Positions 9,108-19,100 of a DNA stretch of 64,000 bases are shown here, piece after piece (within the stretch, counting starts at the first letter, position 1; the number at the start of each line of letters is the position of its first letter). The stretch is from contig CAWJEJ010000001.1 in assembly GCA_963841855.1 (NCBI GenBank), positions 310,001 through 374,000 on the forward strand. Direction: 5' to 3'. The position numbers were made by a program, and so were the translations under genes. Below the pieces are notes generated by a model. It searched no databases. It was not told the origin of the DNA and worked only from the letters and a program-made list of their open reading frames with translations. The DNA comes from CAXBBB01 sp963841855 (GTDB taxonomy: Bacteria; Bacteroidota; Rhodothermia; Rhodothermales; BA12).

Positions 9108-11549
9108 GTGTCGAACCGACCGACCTTTCCCGACGCTCCGACTGCCGAATCGCTTCCGTTCGAGCACGTGCTCTCGCTCGAAGTGCTGGCGCAGCATGCG
9201 CTCAAGCCGCACCGTTCGGTCTTGCCGGGCGTCGTGCGCGACGCGCTGATCGAACAGGCCGGAGGCGAGGACGAACTGATGCGCGTGGCGCGCGGCGAGA
9301 CGGCGGACGAGGCTGTCTACCGGCTGCTGCTGGACCTCGTTCTGGTGTCAGGGCAGAGCGGAGCAGCAGTGGCGATCACCGAGCCGTTCGGGCTGCTTCC
9401 CATCGGCACGACGCCCAGCTTCGACGCGCTCGTTCCTCCACCCGTGCGAGAGAAGTCGCCGCTGCTGGACGAGCGCGCTCTGCTGGCCTACAGTCACGTG
9501 CTGGAAGCGTGCACGGGCACGCACACCGGCATCAACGAGATGCCCATCCTGACCTACACCAGCCGGGACACGGGTCTGACGCAGCACGTGCAGCTGCACT
9601 TCGAGACCGCGTTTCTGTCAGTCGAGCAGACGCGCGACCTCGACCTCGACGTAGGAACGCTGCGCATGCTCGAACGCGACAGCAGCGACGTCGGGCTGTG
9701 GCGGCACACTCTCCCCGACGACGCGTTTCGGCTGCGCGGAGTCACCGTCGTGCGCGCGGTCGACGTGACGGTTTCGCAGGCTACGTCGCGCCTGAGCCGG
9801 CTGCTGCTCAAGCCCCAGGCGCTCACGTCGGACGATTCGCTCAAGCACATCACCAAGACGCTGCGCACGCTCTTCGGCGTGCCGTCGCTCGAAGTGGGCT
9901 TTCTCTCGTTCGTGCTGGACTCGGAGCACGGCGCGGCCAGCGAGAGCGACTGGTTCGGCCGCCGCGCTCCGGGCACGCGCGGCGCCTACGTGCGCGAGGC
10001 GGTTCCAATCGGACGCAGCCTGCTCCTCGACGGCGACGTCAGCCCTGTGCTGGGCGGCGTTCAAGACTCCGCGTATGCCGGGCTCTCGCTAAACAGCGAC
10101 GCCTCGCTGCGCGTCGATGTGGACGAGATCGAACGCCCCTTCGAAGGCGAGACGCACTCGTTCGACCGTCAACTCGCGCGGCGAGGCTATCGCAGCCTGA
10201 TCCTTGCACCGCTGCGCATGGAGGGCCAGATGCTGGGGCTGATGGAGCTGGCGTCTGACCAGCCTCAGGTGCTCGACCGCATCGACAAGACGCGGCTTTC
10301 CGAAGTCGTCAGCGTGGTCGCGCTGGCGGTCAAGCGCACGCTCGACGCCGGAGAGGACCGGTTGCAAGCCGTCATGAAGCGCCAGTTCACAGCCATCCAT
10401 CCTGTCGTCGAGTGGCGCTTTCGCCGGGCGGCGCGTCGCATGCTGGATGCCGTCGAGAGCGGGCCGCAAGACTGGTCGCGCGTCCGGTCCCAAGTCGACG
10501 AGCCGATCCTGTTCAAAAACGTCTACGGTCTGTTCGGGCAGTCGGACATCCGCGGGTCGTCGTCGCACCGCAACGCGACGATCCAGCAGGACCTGATCGA
10601 GCAGCTCAAACTAGCGCGCGCCGTCAGCGTAGCCGCTAGCCAGACGAGCACGATGCCCGCGATGGACGAGCTGACGTTCCGCATCGACCACCAGATACGC
10701 GACGTAGAAGACGGCTTGTCGGCGGATGAGGAAAACCGCGTGCTCTTCTTCCTGCGCGACCACTTCGAGCCTCACCTGCCCGCATTCGCCCAGGCCAACA
10801 AGGAAGCCGCGCGCGCCGCCGACGTCTACCACAACGCGCTCGACGACACGCTCCAGATCGTCTACAAAGCGCGCAAGCAGTTCGAGCGCAACATGACGCG
10901 CATGATCGACTCGGTCTCGGGCCTCTTGGACGAGGAGCAGGCCCGAATGCAGCCGCGACTGCCGCACTACTTCGAGAAGTTCAAGACGGACGGCGTCGAG
11001 TATTCGATGTACGTCGGCGAGTCGCTGATGGAGAACGAGACGATGCCACCGATGGCGCTGCGCAGCCTGCGGTTGTGGCAGCTCACGACGGCCGTCGAGA
11101 TCCAGCACCGGCTCGACCGCATCCGCCCCTACATGTCGCTCCCGCTCGACATGGCGCACCTGATCCTGGTGCAGCCGACGCCCGTCACGATCCGGTTTCG
11201 CAGCGACGAGCGGCGCTTCGATGTGGACGGCGCCTACAACAACCGCTACGAGATCATGAAGAAGCGGATCGACAAGGCGAACGTCGTCAACGACGAGGGC
11301 GAGAACCTGGGGCGCCTGACGCAGCCGGGCAAGATCGCTATCGTCTACGCGGCCGACAATGAAGTGACCGAATACGCCGACTTCGTGCTCTTCCTGCGCG
11401 CGCGCGGCATGATTGAGGGCGAGGTCGAACGGCTCGACCTGGAAGACTTGCAGGGCGTCAAGGGGCTCAAGGCGCTGCGCGTCACGATAGCGGCCGAGGC
11501 CAAGCTGGAAGACAAGCCAAATCCCAAGTTGGTCGAAATCGATGGCTGA
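9108..11549 (+). CDS. large GAF-domain protein heading a polyphosphate-kinase cluster
   Basis: An 813-residue soluble protein with no signal peptide or membrane helix. About residues 225-430 read as a GAF-type sensor domain, ending in the typical RSLILAPLRMEGQMLGLMEL. The flanking N-terminal ~220 and C-terminal ~370 residues are not recognised. The C-terminal part is largely helical, then closes with a conserved-looking block (LPLDMAHLILVQPTPVTI and following). GAF domains commonly bind small ligands or nucleotides, but no output domain is seen. The start is GTG at 9108. Its end overlaps the next gene by eight bases, so it is probably co-translated with the phosphoesterase and PPK genes, suggesting a sensing or regulatory role in that system (inference). 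Confidence 0.75.
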   Translation: MSNRPTFPDAPTAESLPFEHVLSLEVLAQHALKPHRSVLPGVVRDALIEQAGGEDELMRVARGETADEAVYRLLLDLVLVSGQSGAAVAITEPFGLLPIGTTPSFDALVPPPVREKSPLLDERALLAYSHVLEACTGTHTGINEMPILTYTSRDTGLTQHVQLHFETAFLSVEQTRDLDLDVGTLRMLERDSSDVGLWRHTLPDDAFRLRGVTVVRAVDVTVSQATSRLSRLLLKPQALTSDDSLKHITKTLRTLFGVPSLEVGFLSFVLDSEHGAASESDWFGRRAPGTRGAYVREAVPIGRSLLLDGDVSPVLGGVQDSAYAGLSLNSDASLRVDVDEIERPFEGETHSFDRQLARRGYRSLILAPLRMEGQMLGLMELASDQPQVLDRIDKTRLSEVVSVVALAVKRTLDAGEDRLQAVMKRQFTAIHPVVEWRFRRAARRMLDAVESGPQDWSRVRSQVDEPILFKNVYGLFGQSDIRGSSSHRNATIQQDLIEQLKLARAVSVAASQTSTMPAMDELTFRIDHQIRDVEDGLSADEENRVLFFLRDHFEPHLPAFAQANKEAARAADVYHNALDDTLQIVYKARKQFERNMTRMIDSVSGLLDEEQARMQPRLPHYFEKFKTDGVEYSMYVGESLMENETMPPMALRSLRLWQLTTAVEIQHRLDRIRPYMSLPLDMAHLILVQPTPVTIRFRSDERRFDVDGAYNNRYEIMKKRIDKANVVNDEGENLGRLTQPGKIAIVYAADNEVTEYADFVLFLRARGMIEGEVERLDLEDLQGVKGLKALRVTIAAEAKLEDKPNPKLVEIDG

Positions 11550-12738
11550 CGCGATGCGCGCGCGGTGGGTACGGTGGAAGTGGGTCGCCGCTCTGGCCAT
11601 TGGCGCATTCCTGATCTACGCCGCCCTGCCGCCCTCGACCGATCCCGTCGGCGAGCGAGCGGACGATCCGATCGCCGATTTGCCGGACGAGGAGCCGGTC
11701 CATCACCTGCTGCTGATCGGCGACACGGGTAAGCCTGACGCGAGCGGCGAGCCCGTCTTGAGCGTTCTGCGCGCCAACGCGCTGGCCTACGGCGAGCAGT
11801 CGACGACCGTCTTTCTGGGCGACAACTTGTACCAGTACGGACTGCCCGAGCCGTCCGACGCGGGTTATCCCGAAGCGAGGCGCCGCATCGTCCAGCAACT
11901 CGACTCGCTCCAAGGCTACGCGGGCCGCCTGCGCTTCATCCCCGGCAATCACGACTGGGGGCACGGAATCCCCGGCGGAGCGGCACGCGCCAAGCGGCAG
12001 GCGGCTCTGGTCGACTCACTCTTCCCCGGCGCTTTTCCCGTCCGTCCGGGCGCGCCGACCATCCATCTGGACACGCTGGCGCGCGGTGTCGTGATGGTGA
12101 GCCTGGACACCGCGTGGTGGCTCTACGAAGACGCGCGCCCGTCGCCCGAGCGGTCGGATTCGATGGCGGCGTTTGCGGCGGCGTTCGCTGGTGTGATGGA
12201 CGAGTTGGCAGAGCAGACCGTCGTCGTCGCCTCGCATCATCCGATGTATACCAACGGTCCGCACGGCGGGCGCTTTCCGCTGCGCTCGCACGTCTACCCG
12301 CTGACCGAAGTCGAAGACTGGGCCTACGTCCCGCTGCCGGGCCTGGGATCGCTGGCGCTGGCGTGGTACAACCGCTGGGGACAGACGATTCAGGACCTCA
12401 ATCATCCGCGCTACCGCGCCCTGGCCGGTGTGATGCTGCCTCCGACGCAGAGCCATCCGCGCACGATCTACGCTACCGGTCACGAGCACCTGTTGCAGCA
12501 CTTTGACCATGGCTCGGCCGAAGGCACGCACTACGTCGTCAGCGGCGCCGGGTGCGCGGACAAACGGGACGCAATCGGCGACGGCGGAAGTCTGACGTGG
12601 GGGCTGGGCCAGACCGGCATTGCGCACGTGCGGTTCTACGCCGACGGCCGGGCATGGCTCGATTTCGTAACGCCTGCATTCGAGCGAGGAGAAGCCGCTT
12701 CGACTGGCGTTGTGGTCTATCGCGCCCGGCTCTTCTAG
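11542..12738 (+). CDS. membrane-anchored calcineurin-like metallophosphoesterase
   Basis: 398 residues. One N-terminal membrane helix (about residues 11-28) would leave the enzyme outside the cytoplasmic membrane. The metal-binding motifs of calcineurin-like phosphoesterases follow in order: LLIGDTG, VFLGDNLYQYG, FIPGNHDWGHG, VASHHPMYTNG and YATGHEHLLQ. The second motif is GDN and the first GDTG, a pattern close to the purple-acid-phosphatase-like branch. The N-terminal domain of the 16175 gene has the same motif set and the same stretch YVPLPG(L/V)GSLAL, so the two are paralogues. It sits between the GAF gene (eight-base overlap) and ppk (50-bp gap). The substrate is unknown; polyphosphate or a phosphomonoester is plausible from context. 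Confidence 0.85.
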   Translation: MADAMRARWVRWKWVAALAIGAFLIYAALPPSTDPVGERADDPIADLPDEEPVHHLLLIGDTGKPDASGEPVLSVLRANALAYGEQSTTVFLGDNLYQYGLPEPSDAGYPEARRRIVQQLDSLQGYAGRLRFIPGNHDWGHGIPGGAARAKRQAALVDSLFPGAFPVRPGAPTIHLDTLARGVVMVSLDTAWWLYEDARPSPERSDSMAAFAAAFAGVMDELAEQTVVVASHHPMYTNGPHGGRFPLRSHVYPLTEVEDWAYVPLPGLGSLALAWYNRWGQTIQDLNHPRYRALAGVMLPPTQSHPRTIYATGHEHLLQHFDHGSAEGTHYVVSGAGCADKRDAIGDGGSLTWGLGQTGIAHVRFYADGRAWLDFVTPAFERGEAASTGVVVYRARLF

Positions 12739-12788
12739 AGGGCTACTTTGCGCCCTCGCCTCGACGTGTTTCTCCTCCCCTTCGCCCC

Positions 12789-15700
12789 GTGTCCCAACCC
12801 AACTATCCATTCGCCAACCGGGAGGTCAGCTGGGTACATTTCAACGGACGCGTGCTGCAAGAGGCCGAAAACTCGGACCTGCCGCTGTACGAGCGGCTGG
12901 CGTTCGCGGCGATCTTTTCGTCCAACCTCGACGAGTTCTACAGCGTCCGCGTGGCGGGGCTTCGCAACGCACTGCGGAGCAAGAAGAAAAAGCGCAAGAA
13001 GCTCAGCTTCGATCCTGCCGAGGTGCTGACGCGTCTGCGGCTCGAGATAACGGCGCAGCAGGAACGCTTGGGCATTGTGCTGCGCGACGAGTTGCTGCCG
13101 GGCCTCGAAGCAGCGGGCGTCCACCTGATCCCCTTCGACGACTTCACCGAGGCCGACGTTGCCTGGAGTAGGGCGTGGTACCGGCGCGAGGGGCACGAGC
13201 ACGTCGAAGCGGCCATTCTGACCGAGCCGGATGCGCCGCCGCCCTTTCTGGCGCACCACGCGCTCTACCTGGCGACCGAGTTGCACGGCTCGGCCGCCGA
13301 TCCTCTGCTGGGGCCTCCGCTGGGCATCGCCTCGATTCCCGACGACGCGCTGGGCCGGTGGATAGAACTTCCGACCGATGCCAACCAGCTCGGCCTGCGC
13401 ATCGCCTACATCGACGACGCGCTGCACGCCGCGCTCGACCTGGTCTTCCCCGACGCTCAGGTGGCCGGTGCCTACGCCCTCAAGGTCTCGCGCGACGCTG
13501 ACCTCTACATCGACGCGTGCCGAGACGAAGCGCTGGGCGACGAGTTCGGCAAGCGGCTGCGCAAGTCGATCCTGAGCGGGCTGGACAAGCGCGATCAGGG
13601 CATTCCGTCGCGGCTGCTCTACGACCGCGCGATGCCTGCCGAGCTGCTCCAGCGTGTCCAATTGCGTTTCGGCTTCGACGCGCACGATCTGGTCCCCGGC
13701 GGACGGCACCACAACCTGAGCGACTTCTTCTCGCTCCCCAAGCCTCCCGGCGCGCAAGGGCTCACGTTCGAGCCGCAGCCACCGCTGCCCCACCCCGACC
13801 TCCAGTTCACGGGCGACGATCTCTTCGAGGCGATCAAAACGCGCGATCACCTGATCCACCTGCCTTACCAGCAGTACGCGCCGGTCCTGCGCCTGCTCGA
13901 AACGGCGGCCGACGATCCCAGCGTGCAGCGCATCGGCGTGACGCTGTACCGCGTCGCCGAAGACTCTGGGATTTGCCACGCGCTCGTACGGGCGGCCGAG
14001 AACGGCAAGCAGGTCCGCGTCGTCGTCGAGCTCAAGGCGCGCTTCGATGAGGCGCACAACCTCGAATGGGCCGAGCGGCTAGAAGCGGCCGGCGTGCGCG
14101 TGCTCTACACGTCGTGCGAGCTCAAAGTTCACGCCAAGCTGGTGCTCATCGCCCGGCGCGAACCCGACGCTCCGCTCGACGGCCTGCGCCGCTACGCCAT
14201 CCTCTCGACCGGCAACTTCAACGAGAAGACGGCTCGCATCTACGGCGACATGGTCCTGTTCACGTCGGATAGCCGCCTGACGCGCGAAGCCGAAGGCGTA
14301 TTCGCCGGCTTGGAAGACCAGGTGCCCAAAGTCCCCTTCGAGCATCTGCTCGTCGCGCCCAACTTCCTGCGCAAGCGGATCTACGGACTGATCGACATGG
14401 AGATTGCCCGGGCCAAGAGGGGCGAACCGGCGGCGCTTTACTTCAAGATGAACGCGCTCGAAGACCCCAAAATGATCAAGCGCCTCTATAGGGCGAGCCA
14501 AGCGGGCGTGCGCGTGCGGCTGATGGTGCGCGGGATCTGCCGCTTGATCGCGGGCATCCCCGGAACGAGCGACACCATCGAAGTGCGCTCCATCGTCGGC
14601 CGCTACCTCGAACACACGCGCTGCTACTGGTTCTACAACGGCGGCGAACCGCTCCTCTACCTGGGATCGGCCGACCTGATGCGGCGCAACCTGTCGCGCC
14701 GCGTCGAAGTCGTCTTCCCCATTCTGGACACCGGATTGAGGCGCGAGATTCAGACGTTTCTGCAGGTCCAGTGGGCCGACAACCAAAAGGCGCGGCACCT
14801 CGACGACACGGGCGAAAACCGCTTCGTGCGCCCAGGTCCCGATGCGCCGCTCGTCAGCGCGCAGGACGCGTGGTATCGCCACCTCGCCGGGACCGACGCG
14901 CTGCCCGAGTTGGAGCCGCTCGTCGAATGGCCGCCCCGCGAGACGCCCCTACCGGCCATGTGGCTCGAACCGGATCTGGCCGCGGAAAGCGCCGGTCCGC
15001 ATCCAGCGCCTCTGGGCACGCCTGCGCCGCCACCGCCGCCAGCCGTCGAGCCAGCACCTCAGACCCCGACCCGAGGCACAATCCAAATCCCAGAGACCGA
15101 AAGCCTCGACATGGATGAGTACCCCAATGCCATCCTCGTCGCTAGCGACAAGCGCCCCAACGCAGCCTTTCTGGACGATCTGCTGCCTGCGTGGCTGCGC
15201 AGCGTGAGAGGCGTTTTCCTGCTGATAGGTGCGCTGATGCTGCTCTTCTTCCTGCCCGTAATCGTTTCGCATTGCGGCTCGATTGCCAGCGCCCCCGCGC
15301 CACCCGCCGAGGCCGACTCGTCCGACGTGAGCCGCTCGGCTTCGGCGCTGATCGGGCACGACCGCTACGACCTCACCTCGCCCGAGCGCGTCCTCGATCT
15401 GCAGGGCGAACTCGACGAAATATCCGGCATCACCGTTCTCGAGGACGGCCTGTTGGGTGCGATTCAGGACGAAGACGGTAGGCTGTACGGACTGGACGCC
15501 GCGACGGGCCGTCTGCTATGGGAGCGGAAGTTCGGCAGCCGGGGTGACTACGAGGACGTAACCCTGCTGGACTCGTCCGTCTACGTGCTGCGCAGCGACG
15601 GCGACCTGTTCCGCTTGGACGATTGGCGAGCCGAAGAGACGGGTACCACCAAGTTCGAGAACCGCCTCAAGAAAGGATGCGACGCCGAAGGACTGACACC

Positions 15701-16157
15701 GATCCCCGGCACGCGGCAACTGCTGATCGCGTGCAAGGAAGAGCCCGGAGTGGGCGAGGACCGCGTCCGAGCGCTGTTTCGCTTCGACCCGGCTACGGGC
15801 GAAGTTGCCGAAGACCCCGCCTTCTTGATCAACCGCGACGACATTGGTCTCGTGCTCCGCGATGGGTACGAGCGCGACATGGTCGCGCGTTTGCAACGGA
15901 CGTTCAACCTCGACGCGTTCAAGCCGTCGGCGCTGGCCTACCACCCCGCTGACGGCGCGCTCTACGTACTCTCTTCGCGTCCGCCCGCCGTCGCCGTCTT
16001 CGAGTCTTCGGGTGAGTTGCGCGGCGCCGCCGTCCTACCGGCCGACCTGTTGCCGCAGCCCGAAGGCATGGCCTTCTTGCCCAACGGTACTCTACTAATC
16101 ACGACCGAAGCCGCTGGGAACGTCGCGCGGCTCGTCCACTTCGCTCCGCAGCGCTGA
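12789..16157 (+). CDS. ppk1: polyphosphate kinase PPK1 fused to a transmembrane helix and SdiA-regulated-like propeller
   Basis: Residues 1 to about 690 are PPK1, which reversibly polymerises the ATP gamma-phosphate into polyphosphate. Seen: NREVSWVHFNGRVLQEA at the N-terminus, SSNLDEFYSVRVAG, VHAKLVLI with the phosphorylatable His at about 448, STGNFNEKTARIYGD, and a second conserved His at about 609 (YLEHTRCYWF). PPK1 normally ends near residue 690-720. Here the same frame runs on for another ~430 codons: a Pro-rich linker, one strong membrane helix (LLIGALMLLFFLPVIV, about 809-827), then a domain resembling SdiA-regulated beta-propellers (LDEISGITV, GCDAEGLTPIPGTRQLLIA, LPQPEGMAFLPNGTLLIT). 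Predicted topology: kinase in the cytoplasm, propeller in the periplasm. The GTG at 12789 is chosen because PPK homology begins there; the longer upstream reading is a shadow of the phosphoesterase gene. Confidence 0.9.
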   Translation: MSQPNYPFANREVSWVHFNGRVLQEAENSDLPLYERLAFAAIFSSNLDEFYSVRVAGLRNALRSKKKKRKKLSFDPAEVLTRLRLEITAQQERLGIVLRDELLPGLEAAGVHLIPFDDFTEADVAWSRAWYRREGHEHVEAAILTEPDAPPPFLAHHALYLATELHGSAADPLLGPPLGIASIPDDALGRWIELPTDANQLGLRIAYIDDALHAALDLVFPDAQVAGAYALKVSRDADLYIDACRDEALGDEFGKRLRKSILSGLDKRDQGIPSRLLYDRAMPAELLQRVQLRFGFDAHDLVPGGRHHNLSDFFSLPKPPGAQGLTFEPQPPLPHPDLQFTGDDLFEAIKTRDHLIHLPYQQYAPVLRLLETAADDPSVQRIGVTLYRVAEDSGICHALVRAAENGKQVRVVVELKARFDEAHNLEWAERLEAAGVRVLYTSCELKVHAKLVLIARREPDAPLDGLRRYAILSTGNFNEKTARIYGDMVLFTSDSRLTREAEGVFAGLEDQVPKVPFEHLLVAPNFLRKRIYGLIDMEIARAKRGEPAALYFKMNALEDPKMIKRLYRASQAGVRVRLMVRGICRLIAGIPGTSDTIEVRSIVGRYLEHTRCYWFYNGGEPLLYLGSADLMRRNLSRRVEVVFPILDTGLRREIQTFLQVQWADNQKARHLDDTGENRFVRPGPDAPLVSAQDAWYRHLAGTDALPELEPLVEWPPRETPLPAMWLEPDLAAESAGPHPAPLGTPAPPPPPAVEPAPQTPTRGTIQIPETESLDMDEYPNAILVASDKRPNAAFLDDLLPAWLRSVRGVFLLIGALMLLFFLPVIVSHCGSIASAPAPPAEADSSDVSRSASALIGHDRYDLTSPERVLDLQGELDEISGITVLEDGLLGAIQDEDGRLYGLDAATGRLLWERKFGSRGDYEDVTLLDSSVYVLRSDGDLFRLDDWRAEETGTTKFENRLKKGCDAEGLTPIPGTRQLLIACKEEPGVGEDRVRALFRFDPATGEVAEDPAFLINRDDIGLVLRDGYERDMVARLQRTFNLDAFKPSALAYHPADGALYVLSSRPPAVAVFESSGELRGAAVLPADLLPQPEGMAFLPNGTLLITTEAAGNVARLVHFAPQR

Positions 16158-16174
16158 CTACCTTTTTCCTTCCC

Positions 16175-19100
16175 ATGCGCCTCCGCCTATCATTCGCCCT
16201 TCTCGTCCTGACTCTGATGTCGGGATGCGCGTCGTCGGGCTACTTTTACGTTCATCCCGACGCCGAGTCCGATCCCGCGCCGCCGCCGCCCACGATCGCC
16301 GAGTCGTACCGCGTGCTCCTGATCGGAGACACGGGCACGCCCGTCGTCGAGGGAGTTGACCCGGTTCTCGCTCTGCTCGAAGCACGCACCGTCCGAGCCG
16401 GAGCGAGCAGCGCGACCGTCTTTCTGGGCGACAACCTCTACCCCATCGGTCTCCCGCCGGTCGGCCACCCGGACCGCGAGAAGATGGAGAAGAAGCTGGA
16501 CGTTCAACTCGCTCTCTTCGACGGTTACGAAGGGCGCGTCTTCTTCGTGCCCGGCAACCACGACTGGCAGCACAGCGGCCCCGAAGGCACCGCCTACGTG
16601 CGGCGCACCGAAGAGTACGTCGAACGCGTGCTGGACAAGGGCGACTCGTGGATTCCGTCGAATGGATTCCCCGGTCCCATCGCGATCGAACTGACGGACG
16701 ACATCACGCTCGTCGCCGTCGATACGCAGTGGTGGCTGCATCCCTACTCAAAGCCGACCGGCGACACGGGCGACTACGTCGTCCGCGACAACGGCGACAT
16801 GCTGGTCGAGATGGAAGAAGTGCTCTCCAACTATGACGACACGCGCATCGTCGTGGTCGGGCATCACCCGCTCAAGTCGAGCGGCAGGCACGCGGGCGTC
16901 TTTCCGCCCAAGGAGCACCTGTTTCCCCTGACCCACGTCACGGACGGCCCGCTGGGCTACGTGCCGCTGCCCGGCGTCGGGTCGCTGGCGCTCTTCTACA
17001 ATCGCATCATCGGCATGTCGCGTCAGGACGTGGCGCACCCGGATTACGAAGCGATGCGGCGCTCCTTCCTCGACTTGTTCAGCGACTACGACGGCCTGGT
17101 CTACGCCGCGGGTCACGAGCACAACTTGCAATACTACACGCAGGTCGGGCGCGAGGGCTTGCAGCACCTGCTCGTCAGCGGCAGCGGCTCGTATCACGAA
17201 TACGCACGCGGCGGCGGCGACGCGCTCTTCACGGCCGCGCAGCAGGGCATGATGGAGCTGATCTACTACGAGGACAAATCGGTCTGGCTCGAAGTCTTCA
17301 CGGTCGACGGCGGCCCCGACGCGCCGATCTACAGAGCGCTGGTTTCGGGCATCGAAGCAAGCGCCGAGGACACCCCGGCCGAACGCGCGCTGGCCGAACG
17401 GCCGACGTTCGCCGACTCGACCATTCGCGCGCCCATCAACACCGATTACCGCGGCGGCAAGATTCGCCGCGCCGTCATCGGCGACGTGTGGCGCAGCGCG
17501 TGGACGACGCCCGTCGAGCTGCCCGTCTTCGACCTGTCGACCGAGCAGGGCGGACTGGAGATCATCAAGCAGGGCGGCGGTTTGCAGACGCGCTCGCTCC
17601 GCCTGCAGAAGCCCGGCACGGATCGCCAATTCGTGCTCCGCAGCGTCGACAAGTTTCCGGCTGCGATGATGCCCACGGCCCTGCGCTACGGCATCGCGGT
17701 CGACGTGGCCGAGGAGATGACGACGGCGATCCACCCGTTCGGCGCGCTCGTCGCTGCCGACCTCGCCGAGACCGTCGGCGTTTACCACACCAACCCGCGC
17801 CTGGTCTATCTGCCCGACGACCCGATGCTGGGCCGCTACCGCGAGGACTACGCCAACCGCGTCATGCTCTTCGAGGAGCGCCCCGACGAGGACTGGTCGG
17901 ACGCCGACTTCTTCGGCAATAGCGAAAACATTATCGGCTCGACCAAGCTGTTTCGCGAGATTGAGGATGACAACGACCACCGCGTCGATCAGCACGCGTT
18001 TCTGCGCGCCCGCCTGCTCGACCTACTCATCGGCGACTGGGACCGCCACCGCGACCAGTGGCGCTGGGCTAGCTTCGAGCCGTTCGAGTTGGACTCGACG
18101 TTGACCGGTGACGCGCGCACCCAGGGCAAAATCTATCGCCCGATCCCGCGCGACCGCGACTGGGCGCTCAACGACCGCGACGGCCTCGCCTTCCGCCTGT
18201 CTCGCCGCTTCGTCGACAAGACGAGCGGATTGCAGGAGGACTATGGCAAGATCTCGAGCATGACGATCAACGGAACCCAACTCGACCAGCGCTTCCTCAA
18301 CGAGCTGAGCCGGAACGAATGGATCGAAATCGCCAACAAAATGATGGCCGATCTGACCGACGAAGCCTTGATGCAGGCCGTCCGCACCCTGCCGCCCGAG
18401 ATCTACGGCGACGACGCCGAAATCATCTACGAGCGCCTCCAGGGCCGCCGCGACAAGCTGGACCGCATTGCCCGCAAGTTTTACGACACGCGCGCCAAAC
18501 GCGTCGACGTGGCCGGAAGCCACAAGCACGAGCGCTTCGAAATCACGCGCCGCAAGGGCCGCACCGACGTGCTGATGCTCAAGACGAAGCAGGACGGCGA
18601 GATCGTCGACACGCTCTACCACCGCGTGTTCCAGACCGGCGAGACCGACGAAATCCGGCTCTATGGCTTCGACGGCGACGACCAGTTCATCGTGCGCGGA
18701 GACGTGAGCAGAGGCCCGAGACTGCGCCTGATCGGCGGCTCAGGCGACGACACGTTCGACCTGCAAGACAAAGTCACCGGCTTTCAGAGGAGCACGGTAG
18801 CCTACGACGTCAAGGGGACCAACGGTGGGCGCGAGTCCGAGTGGCGGCTGGGCTCCGAAGCTCGATTCGAGTCGTCCGAGCGCTACCCCGAACTGTCGCA
18901 GACGATTCTGCCGCAGCGCTTCGACAAGACGACGCCACTGCTCTACTTCGCTCGTAACGTAGACGACGGCTTGTTCTTGGGCGGCGGCTACCGCATCGTG
19001 CGGCAGGGTTTTCTCAAAGAGCCATATGGCAGCCGCCAGGTGATCAGGGCGAACGCGTCGGTCGAGACGGGCGCGGTCAACGCGATCTACAACGGCCACT

